From the NCBI GenBank assembly GCA_013331375.1, contig DUGO01000188.1:1-7253 (forward strand): a DNA stretch of 7,253 bases. Reading direction: 5' to 3'. Source of the DNA: Candidatus Methanoperedentaceae archaeon. GTDB lineage: Archaea; Halobacteriota; Methanosarcinia; Methanosarcinales; Methanoperedenaceae. The notes under the pieces are model-generated. The model saw only the letters and a list, made by a program, of their open reading frames with translations. It was not told the origin of the DNA and did no database searches. Both the position numbers and the translations under genes were made by a program. Below are positions 6,737 through 7,253 of the stretch, one piece after another (the first letter of the stretch is position 1; each line of letters begins with the position of its first letter).

Positions 6737-6752
6737 TCCATTCTGTAATGGA
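6737..6752. repeat. Second perfect inverted repeat in the divergent region
   Basis: TCCATT (6737-6742) and AATGGA (6747-6752) are perfect 6-bp arms around CTGT. The arm sequence differs from the repeat at 6700-6717, so a single shared regulator is not indicated. It may be an operator or chance symmetry. Confidence 0.3.
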
Positions 6753-6952
6753 ACAGTCAACTAGTTTTCTTGATAAGAATCACCAGTGTCACAACCCACA
6801 TCCAAATATTAGAGGAAAACTGGAACTATCAGCTTAGGTTCCTGCTAAACCCGATATGGTCCGTTTGGCTGCACGCGCTGCGGTGAGTTCTGTATGTGTA
6901 GAGGCGACGCGTCAAAGGATACTTGTTCACCTTCAATGTAAACAAAACGGTA

Positions 6953-6964
6953 AGCTCTTTATAC
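6953..6964 (+). promoter_or_regulatory. TATA box of the secreted-protein gene
   Basis: AGCTCTTTATAC contains TTTATA at 6958-6963, a good archaeal TATA box preceded by the purine-rich AACAAAACGGTAAG. Transcription would start near 6987, leaving a leader of about 32 nt that carries the GGAGG site. Confidence 0.55.
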
Positions 6965-7006
6965 CGCTATTATCCTTATCAAGTGGTAGTTCCAGAATTA
7001 CGAGTG

Positions 7007-7012
7007 TGGAGG
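7007..7012 (+). promoter_or_regulatory. Ribosome binding site of the secreted-protein gene
   Basis: TGGAGG lies 6 nt before ATG 7019, matching the archaeal anti-Shine-Dalgarno sequence. It fixes this start and contrasts with the other genes here, most of which lack such a site. Confidence 0.75.
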
Positions 7013-7018
7013 CTTATC

Positions 7019-7253
7019 ATGGGGAATCAGAGCAATGTAATCAAATTGTTTTTGGGAGCGGTAATCCTGGTTCTGTCAGCATCCAGCGTTGTTGCTTCAA
7101 CATCCATCAGTCTGGGGGAAAATATCCGTGCTTCAATTGATCCTGCGGGCGAAATAGATACATATACGTTTTCTACAACAGCAGGCGATAGGATCCTGGT
7201 GCGAGTTGTTCCGCAGCAAGATAGATTTTACCCTGTAGTAACTCTGAGAGCTC
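7019..7253 (+). CDS. Secreted protein with N-terminal pre-peptidase-like beta-sandwich domain (5' part)
   Basis: ATG 7019 opens a frame without a stop to the window edge, giving 78 complete codons. Residues 1-26 form a Sec signal peptide: n-region MGNQSNVIK, hydrophobic LFLGAVILVLSA and a cleavage-like SVVA-S site. The mature start, SISLGENIRASIDPAGEID then TYTFSTTAGDRILVRVV, matches the pattern of pre-peptidase C-terminal (PPC) type beta-sandwich domains (DxDxYxF with following AGD). Such domains occur in tandem or beside catalytic domains in large extracellular proteins of archaea and bacteria. The rest of the protein is unseen, so its activity is unknown. A TATA box and a GGAGG site at good spacing support the start. 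The sugar-nucleotide operon diverges from it, which hints at a cell-surface theme but proves nothing. Confidence 0.75.
   Translation, partial: MGNQSNVIKLFLGAVILVLSASSVVASTSISLGENIRASIDPAGEIDTYTFSTTAGDRILVRVVPQQDRFYPVVTLRA

Larger units (their letters stand above)
6656..7018. other. Divergent AT-rich intergenic region
   Basis: These 363 bp lie between the minus-strand operon and the plus-strand secreted-protein gene. They hold promoter elements for both sides and two perfect inverted repeats next to the operon promoter. No tRNA, small conserved ORF or mobile-element end is recognisable. The stretch 6820-6940 shows nothing I can interpret. Confidence 0.6.

Noticed and set aside
6763..6821. AGTTTTC and GAAAACT inverted arms separated by 45 nt
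   Set aside because: The arms are short and AT-rich with a long spacer, so chance pairing is likely.
6820..6995. CTGGAACTA at 6820-6828 and its inverted copy TAGTTCCAG at 6987-6995
   Set aside because: A 9-bp inverted pair 158 nt apart is not rare in a region this long; there are no flanking direct repeats or transposase remnants.
6856..7140. Plus-strand frame of 94 codons across the intergenic region
   Set aside because: It overlaps the signal-peptide gene at 7019 in another frame, has no ribosome binding site, and shows no domain; the 7019 start has a TATA box, GGAGG and a clear product.

Overview
The window looks archaeal. Three predicted transcription units have TATA-like boxes at the spacing expected of archaeal promoters. 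Two of them (glnA and the sugar-nucleotide operon) place the box 27-30 nt before an ATG that has no Shine-Dalgarno sequence, which suggests leaderless mRNAs. The glutamine synthetase is the adenylylation-independent alpha type. The gene set (stand-alone FMN domain of a glutamate-synthase-like protein, LUD/ferredoxin protein, secreted beta-sandwich protein) would fit an anaerobic euryarchaeon such as a methanogen or ANME relative. That placement is inference and was not tested. Coding DNA is moderately GC-rich; the intergenic DNA is visibly richer in A and T.

Left part, plus strand (1-3624): the 3' end of a glutamate-synthase-like FMN-domain gene, a hairpin plus T-run that looks like its terminator, a complete glnA, and a complete LutB-like gene (LUD domain plus two 4Fe-4S motifs). 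The first two suggest nitrogen assimilation, but the FMN-domain protein lacks the cysteines of the glutamate synthase 3Fe-4S cluster, so its reaction is uncertain. The LutB-like protein lacks the usual C-terminal extension and has no LutA or LutC partner in view.

Middle part, minus strand (6655 down to 3713): a tight three-gene operon for sugar nucleotides, in transcription order a nucleotidyltransferase-cupin fusion, a nucleotidyltransferase with a left-handed beta-helix tail, and a UDP-glucuronate decarboxylase-type SDR. Gaps are 3 and 9 nt. Together they could activate sugar 1-phosphates and make UDP-xylose or a related nucleotide sugar for surface glycans or protein glycosylation. No UDP-glucose dehydrogenase or glycosyltransferase is in the window. 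This operon converges with the LutB-like gene across 88 bp.

Right part (6656-7253): a 363-bp divergent, AT-rich intergenic region with two perfect short inverted repeats near the operon promoter, then the 5' end of a secreted protein on the plus strand with a textbook TATA box, a GGAGG ribosome binding site, a signal peptide and the start of a pre-peptidase-like beta-sandwich domain. The gene runs off the window. I found no CRISPR array, tRNA, rRNA or insertion sequence. Nothing here is clearly a new system; the most noteworthy items are the cluster-less FMN protein, the nucleotidyltransferase-cupin fusion, the orphan LutB-like protein and the symmetric elements at the operon promoter.
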